Source of the DNA: Hydnum rufescens UP504
Taxonomy: Eukaryota > Basidiomycota > Agaricomycetes > Cantharellales > Hydnaceae
DNA: 15,225 bases
Direction: 5' to 3'
NCBI GenBank assembly: GCA_014904985.1
Contig: MU129426.1
Coordinates: 1 to 15,225, forward strand
A program made the position numbers and the translations under genes. Positions 6,880 to 15,050 of this stretch are shown here, piece after piece (position 1 is the first letter of the stretch; each line of letters opens with the position of its first letter). Below the pieces are notes generated by a model that saw only the letters and a program-made list of their open reading frames with translations, did no database searches and was not told the origin of the DNA.

Positions 6880-8430
6880 GTCGTTGTGGTTCGCGGTACG
6901 TTGCGATGAACGGGGCAACTATCTACTGCATGGTCGCTATTCCCACAGTATGCGCAGAGCTTTTCGCATCTTCGTCGCTCCTTTTCCTCTTCGGTGAGCG
7001 TGCCGTTAGACTTGTGAACTTTTGGGTCGCGTGGGGGGTTTGTTGAGGATGAAGGGGGTGTCGACGATAAGGGGTTCGCGGTGCGGGGTTGTGTGCTGCG
7101 ATCTGAGGTCCTTGTGGCTTTAAGTTCCTCTTGGTGTTCCCAATACCGGCCATCAAATCTTAGCGCGGCTTGGTACATGCCTTGGAGTTTCACGGGCTTG
7201 CCGTCTCGTGAGATGTCATCTTGTAGACGGTTTGGTAAGCCTTGGTAGAACTGCAAGCGGAGTGCGTCATCATTCCATCTGGTGAGGCTCGCTACTTCCT
7301 TGAACTGGTTGATGTAGCGGAGGACGCGGTGGTTGTCGTTCATCTTGAGGGCGTGTAGTTTTCGCTCTTGAGTCGTGACCTCATCTGGGTCTCCGAAGTA
7401 GGTGTGGAGCTCTTCCTCGAAGAGCATCCAGCTGGAGAGTGTGGGGGATTCCTCTGTCTCCATGATGAGGCGTTGGAACCATTGCCTTGCTGTATCTGTG
7501 AGATACGATCCGGCCCAGATGATGTGCGCGCTCTCTAGCGTGAATTGCGATGGTTGCGATCGGAACGCCATTTTGCAGTGTGCAAGGAATCCGTATAGTT
7601 TAGAGGGGTCATGCCCCGAGAACATCTCCGGCTCTTTGATTTTGGGTTTGCGAAGTGCGTGTCCCGATGGCACGGAGGGTTGGGCGATTGTCGCTGTTTC
7701 GCAGTATCGTGGAGTGGTGGGGAGGTGTTCGAGTTTGGTTCCTCCATGGTCCACGCCTGGAGTTGGGGCCCTGAATGCAGAGCCCAGGCGTGGGGGGGGT
7801 GGAGTGCGCATCCTCGAACATCGCACGTCGCGGAGTTGGTTGTGCGATGTTGCTAGGTGGTGCGTACGTGACTGAATTGCCTCACAGTGTGTCGTCGAGG
7901 TTTTGAGGTGAAAACTCATTGTTTTCCTCGGGGTAGGTTTGGGGCTCGAAGTGGGGGCTTCGAGTGAGGGTGCGAGGTGCGAATTGCGAGTTGTGCACTG
8001 CGGGCGAGACTACTTGTCTCAGTCGCGTATTCGCATCGAGGATGGGCGACCGCAAATTGTGGTGCACGACTTCATTGCGCAGCTCTCGGTTTTCGTTTGC
8101 GAGTTCTTCGAGGCGAGCGTTCATCTGGGCGTTGGTGCGTGCCATTTCCACTTGTATCTGCGTGCTGCGTGCTAGGTCTGCCTGCATTTGTTGCAGCATG
8201 CACAGGAGCATTGTCTCGGTGCTCGAAGTTGACGTGGCGCTGGGAGGGTTTCCCATGTGCGGACCTTGCGTCGAGTTGGGTGGTGTTTGTATCGTGGGAT
8301 ACATTGTCCGAGGGGTGATTGGCGCCTCGAGGACGATTGGAGAGGAGAGGGCAGAAGTGGATTCGATGGTGGCTGTGTCGTCGCGATAGTCGTCGGCGAC
8401 TGGTTGTGGGTTTCGTCGAGTGGAGGGCAT
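6880..8430 (-). pseudogene. gag: gag region (coiled coil, capsid-like domain, zinc knuckle)
   Basis: Gag forms the particle that packages retrotransposon RNA. The first frame (8430-7882, 182 aa) has a Ser/Thr/Pro-rich start and a helical part (MQADLARSTQIQVEMARTNA, then NARLEELANENRELRNEV) likely to be a coiled coil. TGA at 7882 stops it, the same frame continues to the C8 run near 7795, and gag then continues one frame over. The second part has the retrotransposon gag block: LTDTARQWFQRLIMETEESP, FEEELHTYFGDP, and LQFYQGLPNRLQDDISRDG. A CCHC knuckle CAYCGNSDHAVDSC lies near 6950-6910. The first 40 or so residues of the second open frame are out-of-frame noise. The ATG at 8430 is 42 bases inside the LTR edge. 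Confidence 0.85.
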
Positions 8431-8459
8431 ATTGAGTCTTTCAAGGAAGTCGGTTATTT

Positions 8460-8471
8460 AGATCGAGAATA
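8460..8471 (-). promoter_or_regulatory. Candidate self-priming primer-binding site
   Basis: One base inside the 5' LTR the element strand reads TATTCTCGATCT. Its exact 12-base complement AGATCGAGAATA occurs on the same strand inside the LTR (8719-8708), about 32 bases below a TATA-like box. Tf1/Tf2-type elements prime reverse transcription by folding the mRNA 5' end onto the primer-binding site, and this layout fits that mechanism. I see no obvious tRNA-matching site instead. Confidence 0.6.
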
Positions 8472-8472
8472 C

Positions 8473-8930
8473 TGTTAAGGGTTGTACTCGAGGCGAAAGA
8501 TACGATGACATAATCGAGACGAATACAAGGAAATGCCCTTAAGGCGATTGATGAGGGAGTTCGTGAAGTGGGGATTACGTAAGTCACGAAAGACGAGTAC
8601 GTACAAGGAAGACTGGCTTCTTGAGACTTAATAGGCGAAGGTTTTTAAGATGAGAGTCGCGAGCGATAACTGAGGTCGTGAGAGTGGAATTCAATCGGTT
8701 GACAATATATTCTCGATCTTCTAAAGAGCGAGTGTACATCAAGTAACTACTTATACTATTAGAGATCAAAAGGGTTTTATGGATAAAGGGGTGTTGAATA
8801 AAGGAAGGATGTATATAATAGGAATTGCTGAAAGAGGAAGGCACAATGGCAGCAAGGGTGAAGGTCACGTGATGGTGTGATTGGCTTGGTTATTCGTACG
8901 TAAGCGAGGTTACGAGTACGACTCGTAACA
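8473..8930 (-). repeat. 5' LTR of the chromovirus (458 bp)
   Basis: It reads TGTTAAGGG...ACTCGTAACA on the + strand, so it has TG...CA ends with TGTTA/TAACA inverted termini. A homologous solo copy at 10632-11026 has the same ends, which fixes the boundaries. Shared blocks include GATTGATGAGG, TCGATCTTCTAAAGAGC (TTGATCTTCTAAGGAGC in the solo copy), GTAACTACTTATA, and the terminal palindrome 8909-8929. A CACGTG site lies at 8866-8871. The outer flank is ACCTG; no partner duplication was found because the other end of the element is missing. Confidence 0.9.
8719..8755 (-). promoter_or_regulatory. Putative LTR promoter: TATA-like box and predicted start
   Basis: On the element strand a TATAAG box (8755-8750) lies 31-36 bases upstream of 8719, where the 12-base match to the primer-binding site begins. 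If transcription starts at 8719 the mRNA would begin AGATCGAGAATA. The box is conserved in the solo LTR (CTTATATACT on + near 10889). Confidence 0.5.
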
Positions 8931-9094
8931 ACCTGAACTGGAGTCAACAACACTGAGCATGAACACCAGTGATGGGTCTTATGACCCCACCTCTTCCACA
9001 TGTTTCGAATGACATTGATGATGCAGATTGTGCATCTTTTGACCCCCTGTAATAGGAAAAACTGAAGAGCAAGACCTCATGGTTACATCCAGTA

Positions 9095-9225
9095 CACCAC
9101 ACCCCAGCATTGCTGGGGTGTGGTGATAAGGTAAATCTATTCTTTCAAGTAGGTCATTGTGTGCAAAAGGGGCAGCATGAAGCTGCCCCTTTAGTGCTGC
9201 TTTAATCCTTACTGTGTTATTATAG
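9095..9225 (+). other. Orphan, diverged hairpin-intron module
   Basis: It has the same architecture as the array copies, 7.5 kb away. The exon-end hairpin 9095-9109/9111-9125 has 15-bp perfect arms (CACCACACCCCAGCA) and lies five bases before a GTAAAT donor at 9131. The internal hairpin is 9166-9176 (AAAGGGGCAGC) paired with 9182-9192, followed by AGTGCTGCTTTAAT, the type b downstream block. A weak branch ACTG and the acceptor TTATAG end at 9225, giving 95 nt. Relative to the array, two A-T pairs of the stem are G-C here. The exon part before 9095 shows no similarity I can see to A or B. Confidence 0.65.
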
Positions 9226-9836
9226 GATCTATTGTGCTATTGCACCTGTCCCCTCCTCCCTCCTGTGGTCTAAGTGGCAATGATGAAGACGATATTTTGG
9301 TTGTCATGAATTTTGAATACTGTGAATGGCCAAAGCCCCAACAACCAATGTACCAGCACAAGATTGTGGATAACAGGTGAATGAGTGATCCCATGAACAC
9401 AATGGTGTGTGTGTGTGGGTTCCTAGGTGCTTTTTAGAACCCTGCACTATTGGATAGTGTGCCCAGTGCCTGTAGGCACCAGGCATGCATGATTTTTTTT
9501 TGCAAATTTGTTTTAGATTTTCTTTTTCTTAACTATCTATCTGTACTATGGTTTAGAGGTGAATGTAGCTTACATACTTCCAGCAATTGGCAGCCAAAAA
9601 ATGCCCTGCAGCAGGCTGGAGTGCCCAATGAAGAGGCAGTCCAATTCAACACATGATTTCCAAATAAGGAAACCCCCACTTTTGAATGGGAAACCCCTGG
9701 CCAGAGTGAATGGACAGCCCCAGTGGGCTGATTTCTGGTGTATGGCCATTATTTGGGGCTGTCCACTGTCCTGCACAGTGACCCTGCTGCTGGAGGGAGC
9801 AGGGACCAATGGATGGTGGTGAGTTTTTTGGATATA
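9226..9836. other. CpG-free spacer, no gene recognised
   Basis: Open frames here are long only because stops are sparse; none shows a family motif. There are small hairpins: GTGCC-TGTA-GGCAC at 9466-9479, TGGACAGCCCC (9711-9721) with its complement 9755-9765, and a short GT run near 9403-9418. Probably decayed transposon DNA. Confidence 0.5.
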
Positions 9837-11248
9837 CAGTGCCAGACAAGCAAAGTCTGAGAACTTCAATAGAGCCTGTTCTGCTGGGTTCCAGACTTCA
9901 AAAAGTAGATTTTTGGAATCTCTGGACTCCAAGGATTCCAAAAATGCCTGAGTTGTGATCATGTGACCATTTTTGGGGTTGGCCAAATTTTTAGGGTGAT
10001 TCACTGGAACTTTCTTATGCTGGAATAAGGCATCTGGAGGCTTGAGACATTTATATACATATGATTAGTATGGAGAACAGCATGGGTAGTTAATTCATGA
10101 GAGTTTCAATAGAAAACATTGCCCACTGTGAAACTCTTCAGTCTGATTTTTGCTTCTTTACTGCCCACTCCATGGCCCTCCCAGTAAGACCAATTCAATA
10201 GGCAGACATAAACCACTATGGTCAATTAATAAAGCACCAGATAGTGTCTAGAGGGGCATCTAAGTGACTCTGTGCCACTGCCTTTGCATCAGCAAATGAT
10301 GTCTTAAATATCTCACAGTAGTGGTATTTAGCATAACCCCAATACTGAATAAAGAAAGATTCAACCCCTTGCCAGGAGAAGGGTTCAATTCACAGTGGAA
10401 TTTCAGCAAGAACATGCAGAAATGCCCTGCCTTGCAATAAGATCCTCCAGCATTGATATTTGATTCACAAAATCCCCCTGCTTGCTGAGCCTGTGGTGCA
10501 CCAGTTTTCCACAGGAGTGAACAACTCAGAACTTTCTGAAGAGGCATCAATCCTGAAACAAATCATGAATTTCTGGGCTTCCTGCTATCAGAGATGCTCT
10601 AAAAGTCACAAAAATGTGTTCTGCTTGTTAATGTTAAGGGTTGTTTGTGGCTCAGGGAGGTGATTATGTAATCAGGCTGAGGATGAACAGGAGTCCCTTA
10701 ATATGATTGATGAGGAGGCTTGTGAAGTGAGGATTATGTAATGTTGTGGAAGATGAGAATGTGGAGGAATGAAGTGGCAGAACTGAATTCTCAGGGAGAC
10801 ATGAGACAAAAGGAGGATTGGTGAGAAGAGACAATCACAGATACATATATTCTTGATCTTCTAAGGAGCTAGAGTATGAACAGTAGCTACTTATATACTA
10901 AGATCAAGGGAGGATTGGTAAGGGGATTATTAAGGATGGTGGAGGTGGATGTGTGGCACTTACGTAGCAAGGCCATGAGGTCATGTGATGTGCTTATGTA
11001 TGAGGTTATGAGTATGACTCATAACAGTTAATACCTACATTTTGACACCCTTTACAGCCTTGGGTCCTTATTTATGGGGTTTGGCCAAATTTTGGGGCTC
11101 TATTAATATAAAATTTACAATTTATCTAAAGTGGCTGGTATACAGTGGTAGCTGCCACTGTTCTAAGCATATTCCAATGATTTCTGAGAGGTGTCATTGG
11201 GAATTGAGGACCCCAACAATCTTATCAGACTTTGCTTGTCCAGCACTG
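9837..11248. mobile_element. Non-autonomous TA-flanked inverted-repeat DNA element
   Basis: The left end, 9837-9860, reads CAGTGCCAGACAAGCAAAGT followed by CTGA. The right end (11225-11248), read on the minus strand, begins CAGTGCTGGACAAGCAAAGT followed by CTGA: 24-bp termini with two mismatches. Both ends are flanked by TA (9835-9836 and 11249-11250), the target site of Tc1/mariner-pogo elements, and CAGT ends are common there. No transposase is visible inside. Without the solo LTR and its duplication it would be about 1.0 kb. A motif GGCCAAATTTT occurs near both ends (about 9980 and 11085). The mobilising transposase is unknown; a pogo type is a guess. Confidence 0.65.
10632..11026 (-). repeat. 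Solo LTR of the same chromovirus family, with TSD GTTAA
   Basis: It starts TGTTAAGGGTTGT and ends GACTCATAACA like the 8473-8930 LTR and shares many blocks along its 395 bp. GTTAA occurs directly on both sides (10627-10631 and 11027-11031), a clear 5-bp target duplication. No gag or pol is attached, so it is a recombination remnant. Almost every CpG of the 8473 LTR is TG or CA here (ACGAGTACGACTCGT became ATGAGTATGACTCAT). It lies inside the inverted-repeat element, so it inserted later than that element. Confidence 0.88.
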
Positions 11249-11250
11249 TA

Positions 11251-11885
11251 GTGGGAGCAAATTATTTATTTGAATGAGCAATGACCAGCACAGGGTGACT
11301 TGATCTCAACCTTCTGCAACTTGAGTGTGTTCAGCCAGCAGTTCTTTCACAGCCCTCACTCTTGCATAGCTACACTTAAATAAAGTGCTTAGCTTGGCAA
11401 ACAGTACTGGTTCAATGCAGTGAACTATTCCAGATAAAGCTGTTATAGTTGTCCACCTACCCACCCCACTTGGATGTGCCTGTAATGAAGTGCCTCCTGG
11501 ATTCAGGAGGGCACTCATTGTTGTACTTGGACAAAGTGGAGTTGACAGGTGCTGAAGAATTGGTGTGGAGCCACTTAGATTCACACAACAAGAGGAAAGC
11601 TAGAGTGTTTGATCAGAGCTCAAGCAAATGCTTGAGGGAGCTTTGGTACATCCTGAGAAAGTATACTAAGCAATATGCTGACTAAGCAATGAGCACTAGA
11701 GCTCACACTTCCCACTTCCAACAACAGGTTGGGAGCAGGAATGAGGGGAAGGGGAGAAGAGGTAATCACACTGCCCTCAGCACTGGCTTTGGACAGAGGA
11801 GCTGGACACAGAGCTAAGCACTGGCTTTGCTCTGAGTCCAGGGGAAAAGAGTGTGAGGGAGTGGGGGTCATGGTGAAAGACATAA
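11251..11885. other. CpG-free spacer; possible protein fragment at 11482-11685 (+)
   Basis: No known family is recognised. One + strand stretch ending at 11685 reads like protein (VELTGAEELVWSHLDSHNKR, then FDQSSSKCLRELWYILRKYT), with charged, mixed composition unlike the surrounding noise. It could be a relic exon, but it has no convincing start and no partner. Small hairpins occur at 11489-11514 and 11629-11646. Confidence 0.3.
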
Positions 11886-11957
11886 GGGCCTGTTTGGATG
11901 TCTGAGAAATGTTTCTAGTGAAACACATTTTTCAATATAAAAATGGTGAAACATTTC
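11886..11957 (+). mobile_element. Candidate Harbinger-like left terminus with foldback
   Basis: TAA at 11883-11885 is followed by GGGCCTGTTTGGATG, a terminus type known from PIF/Harbinger elements, which insert at TWA. An inner foldback pairs GAAATGTTTC (11906-11915) with GAAACATTTC (11948-11957). The Myb/SANT-like gene 130 bases further right is the usual second protein of Harbinger elements. No right terminus was found in the window. Confidence 0.4.
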
Positions 11958-12088
11958 TGGGCTGTTTCTAGAGGCCATTTTGTGAAACAAATTGTGTTCA
12001 GATGCCCATTTCTACTTGTTTCTGATGCATTCATTACTGGAGGCTGTAAAAATTCTCACATACTGGCAATATCCAATTATGCTCTAGT

Positions 12089-12414
12089 ATGCCACCTAAA
12101 ACTAGGGCCAGTCAACCAAGCAATAAGGGCAAGACATTATCTGCTCCAGACTCCCTGGATCCACCACTGAGATCCCACAGATGAAGTGGGAATGAATCCA
12201 AACCCACAGCTAAGGGAGATTCTTCAAAGGCCAAATGGACTGATTCTGATAGGGCAGAAATGCTCCAAATTTTACTCTCAGAGCAGGTGGAAGGGAATCA
12301 GTCTGAGACTGGCTGGAAATCTGGTGTCTATGCTCATGTTGCAGTGGCTCTCAATAAGATTCTGTCCAAGGGTGGTTCAAAGAATACAGAACCTGTTAGG
12401 AATCAATATTCAAA
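12089..12414 (+). pseudogene. Myb/SANT-like DNA-binding protein fragment (Harbinger-type)
   Basis: From ATG 12089 the frame reads MPPKTRASQPSNKGKTLSAP, meets TGA at 12182-12184, and continues unchanged into KAKWTDSDRAEMLQILLSEQ, then TGWKSGVYAHVAVALNKILS and TEPVRNQYSK. The W-T...L...E...G...GWK...V...LN...V-N-Y spacing is that of the Myb/SANT-like domain found in many fungal proteins and in the DNA-binding partner of PIF/Harbinger transposases. The domain should finish with an LKK...SGFGWD-like helix; that part is not found. A GTATAT donor-like site at 12415 or an insertion may explain the break. The start has no alternative in frame. Coding was not detected by simple ORF length because of the TGA. 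Confidence 0.6.
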
Positions 12415-12744
12415 GGTATATTTGGTATAAAATTTAGTAAGAAGTATCACTGATTGTGGCTATTTGTGAAGATGAAAGGAATACAGTATATTATGTCTCC
12501 TTCAGCAGTATTGTTGTTTTTTGGATCCTCAGCAAGCAAAAATGCAAATTTTTGAATTCTCTTTTGTGTGTTGCATGAACAAGTGTATTGTACATGCTTC
12601 TCCTGAGTTTAAGATCAAGCAGACCAGAATTGAGCATGTTGTTAGGTTGATGACAAACAGGTGTTGAAAGTGACAAAATATGCCTCCTTCAGTGTGGAAC
12701 ACTGCCACTGAACAGAGTGTTCTGATTGGTCAATCACTGTCTGA
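12415..12744. other. CpG-free spacer; possible left end of the pogo element near 12484
   Basis: No gene is recognised. TA at 12482-12483 is followed by CAGTATATTATGTCTCC, which has the TA-CAGT form of a pogo terminus and lies on the correct side of the transposase. Its inverted partner would lie beyond 15225, so this is only a candidate. If true, pogo inserted into the Myb/SANT gene. Confidence 0.25.
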
Positions 12745-15050
12745 TCATTCATCCCCTTCCATGTGCTCCTCCTCACTGTGTCCATGTCCATCATCATCTT
12801 TGTCCCCACAGTCACCTTGTTCCTGCATCTCAATCTGCCCACTGTAAAATTGCTCACTGGCCTCAATTCCTCTGCCCTCACTGATGTCTAATATGGGCTT
12901 TCTCACCTTTGGTTGCTTTGGCTTTGCTGGGCAATGGCCTCCCTGCCTTTAACCCACCCATCCTTCATGACTTGCCATGCTGCACAGTCAATTGCCCACT
13001 GGGCAAGATCTTCAGCCTGGAGCTTCTTCGCCACCACAGTTGCTGCCTTCTTTTTTGTGAGTCACTCAACATTTGTGGCCACCTTAGCCCTCACCATTAC
13101 CCTATCTTCCTTTTCCTTGTGCTTCTCTAATTCATGCTCTACCAGGGCTGCCTGGAATGATGCTTGGCTAAGGACATGACCTTTACCATTGGACGAGAGC
13201 TGAACCTGAGCAGAGCTCAGAGTTTCACCTTTTTCATCTCCTGTGTGTGAAGTGTTGCTGTGACTTTCTTGATCTCAATGTTTTGCAACACAAGTTGTGT
13301 GTTATTAGTCTCAATGACCCCCTGCTGGTTGGCATTCCAGATGCATGTGAGATCTAGTTCTGTTTGCAGTCATGTGTTTTCCTCTTCATAGGATGCCTTT
13401 GAATGATTTTCAGGCTTGGAATCAATGGCCAGTGCCCAATTAGGAGCTCGGAGTGGGCAAACAGACTTGAGAATGAGAGGCACAGGTTTTGATGATGAGT
13501 GCGCTGGGGACAATGAAAGTAAGTGGTGATATGAAGTAGAATTGAGTGCTTCTTGAATAGCATCACGCACATGATCCTTTGCAGTTTTTTCGGCAAGCAC
13601 TCCAGCGGCCTGGTCACCTGGGTTGTGTTCTGATAATTGCTGCAAGGAAGGTGTGTCTTCTGTGATGTCTACATTGGTGCTGGACTGATTTTGGGCTGGG
13701 TAAAGAAGCTGCAAAATCCATTTGACTGGACTTGGCTGTTCTACAGGAAACTCCCCAAGTGTGGAGGTGGGTACAGATGGGGCCATCATGGCAGGGGTGA
13801 CAATGGTAGGGTCAAATGGTATTATACCAGTTTTCTTCCAGGTGCTGAGGATATTGGCCTCGGTAAATGTGGCAGAGTGTGTGCCAGCATAGACAAGGAA
13901 GAAATTGGCCTTGCCAATGGGCTCTGTGTTATTCTTTTCCCACTTGAGGCAGTGCTGACCAAAAGAAATCTTGAGTGCCCCAAATATTGCCACATCAAGA
14001 CCTTGAAACACATGTGTCCCATGGGGTGGATAACAAGCAAGTACAATTGCATTATTGAGGGCAAAATCGATGAATTCGAGGCTGAGGTGTGAGATATGAC
14101 CATCCAAAAACAGCACGTGAGGTTGCCCATTTGCTTTCTCACACGTCTCTTCCTGGAATAACCCCTGAATCCAACTAAGCCCCAATTCATTGTCTGTCCA
14201 GCCTTTAGGTGAGATTGCAATCCTTTTTGGAGAAGGGATCTGTTCTGTGAATTGTCACAGAAAATCGTCTCTGCTTACTTTGCTCCTAGTGGGTTTGTCT
14301 CCTTCTCTGCCACACCCCAAGACTTCAGGAAATTCTGCCCCTTGTAGATGACAGTAGGTGTGAGGTAGCTACCATCACCACATATTGTGCACACCACAGT
14401 AATGCTCTCATGTGTCCCAGTGTGTCTCTCCTTCTGCTGCTTTTTGCCACTGGGTCCAAGGACCTTATGACAGATCCCCAGTGAAGGATAAAACCTGTCT
14501 CATTGAATCCATATGTGTTTTTGGGCAGGATTGGCACACCATTGCTGAATCTGCCATCAAGGACATCCTTCATGAGCCCAAACCATTCTTTTGTTGTAGT
14601 TGGATTGACAGCATGGGCATGACACTGATCAAGGGAGGATGACCAGTAGGTGGAGACACAAGCCCCATGCTTAGCAATGAAGGTATGTGTCCACTGCTTG
14701 CCAATTGTGAAGTTGGGGTTAGCACACTTCATGTGAAGAATGGCCTGTGCTTTTTCCCTCAGCATGTGGTGTGTGAAGGGGAAGCCTTGTGAAGCCTGTT
14801 CTATCACCCAGTCAATGAGCATATTACTCTCTGCAATAGAGAGGTGGCCCTTAGTAGCATTGAACTTGCTGAGGGGGCACTTCCCATGCTTGTGATCACT
14901 GAGTGTAGTGTGAGAGACATTGTGCTTAGCTGCAGCTTTGGTGATAGAAAGTCCAGTTTGTAAATGATCCAGGAGGGCTGCCCCATAAGCTGTATCTTTC
15001 TTTTTTGTGGCTTCTTGTTGCTTTCTCACCAGGTTCTTAGCATGCACCAT
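12745..15050 (-). pseudogene. pogo/CENP-B-like DDE transposase, decayed
   Basis: Cut-and-paste transposase of the pogo type. From ATG 15050: psq-type helix-turn-helix (residues 23-57, LSITKAAAKHNVSHTTLSDH), CENP-B/Tc5-type HTH (about 70-130, IDWVIEQASQGFPFTHHMLR), then the DDE domain. The first catalytic position reads YGFNETGF, so Asp is Asn (residue 183, 14502-14504). Later come VVCTICGDGSYLTPTVIYKG, GWTDNELGLSWIQGLF, LFLDGHISHL (second Asp), PPHGTHVFQGLDVAIFGALK (third Asp) and WKKTGIIPFDP. A helical C-terminus (EHELEKHKEKED) and an acidic tail (DCGDKDDDGHGHSEEEHMEGDE region) end at TGA 12745. Frames change near 14450, 14275, 13229 and 12906, each consistent with a one-base deletion. In-frame TGA stops lie at 14255, 13370 and 13062. 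The acidic tail is less certain than the core. It is inactive. Confidence 0.85.

Larger units (their letters stand above)
3261..8930 (-). mobile_element. Defective Ty3/gypsy chromovirus (5' LTR to end of pol; 3' LTR missing)
   Basis: On the minus strand the order is LTR, primer-binding site, gag, protease, RT, RNase H, integrase, chromodomain, the Ty3/gypsy chromovirus order. Gag and pol appear to have been one long frame from ATG 8430 to TAA 3261. Damage: TGA at 7882-7884, a one-base shift at the C8 run (G8 at 7792-7799 on +), TGA 6378-6380, a deletion near 5390-5400, TGA 4949-4951, TGA 3788-3790, and a one-base shift near 3540. The frame after each TGA is unchanged, so each is a point nonsense. 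No copy of the LTR was found below 3261, so the 3' end is lost or displaced. It cannot move by itself. Confidence 0.9.

Noticed and set aside
7402..8389. Plus-strand frames of 113-157 residues over gag
   Set aside because: They are antisense shadows of a clear gag region with a zinc knuckle and capsid-like motifs.
9711..9765. 11-bp inverted repeat as a mobile element end
   Set aside because: No flanking duplication and no second copy in the window; listed only as a small hairpin.
9570..10004. 144-residue minus-strand frame crossing the left end of the inverted-repeat element
   Set aside because: It runs across the element boundary, has no domain, and is open because stops are rare in CpG-depleted DNA.
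13637..14092. 151-residue plus-strand frame
   Set aside because: It lies opposite the DDE core of the pogo transposase, whose motifs are unambiguous on the minus strand.
14220..14277. Short GTAAGC...CACAG intron in the transposase
   Set aside because: It would be only about 34 nt and the removed part still reads as transposase-like protein; a one-base shift explains the break better.
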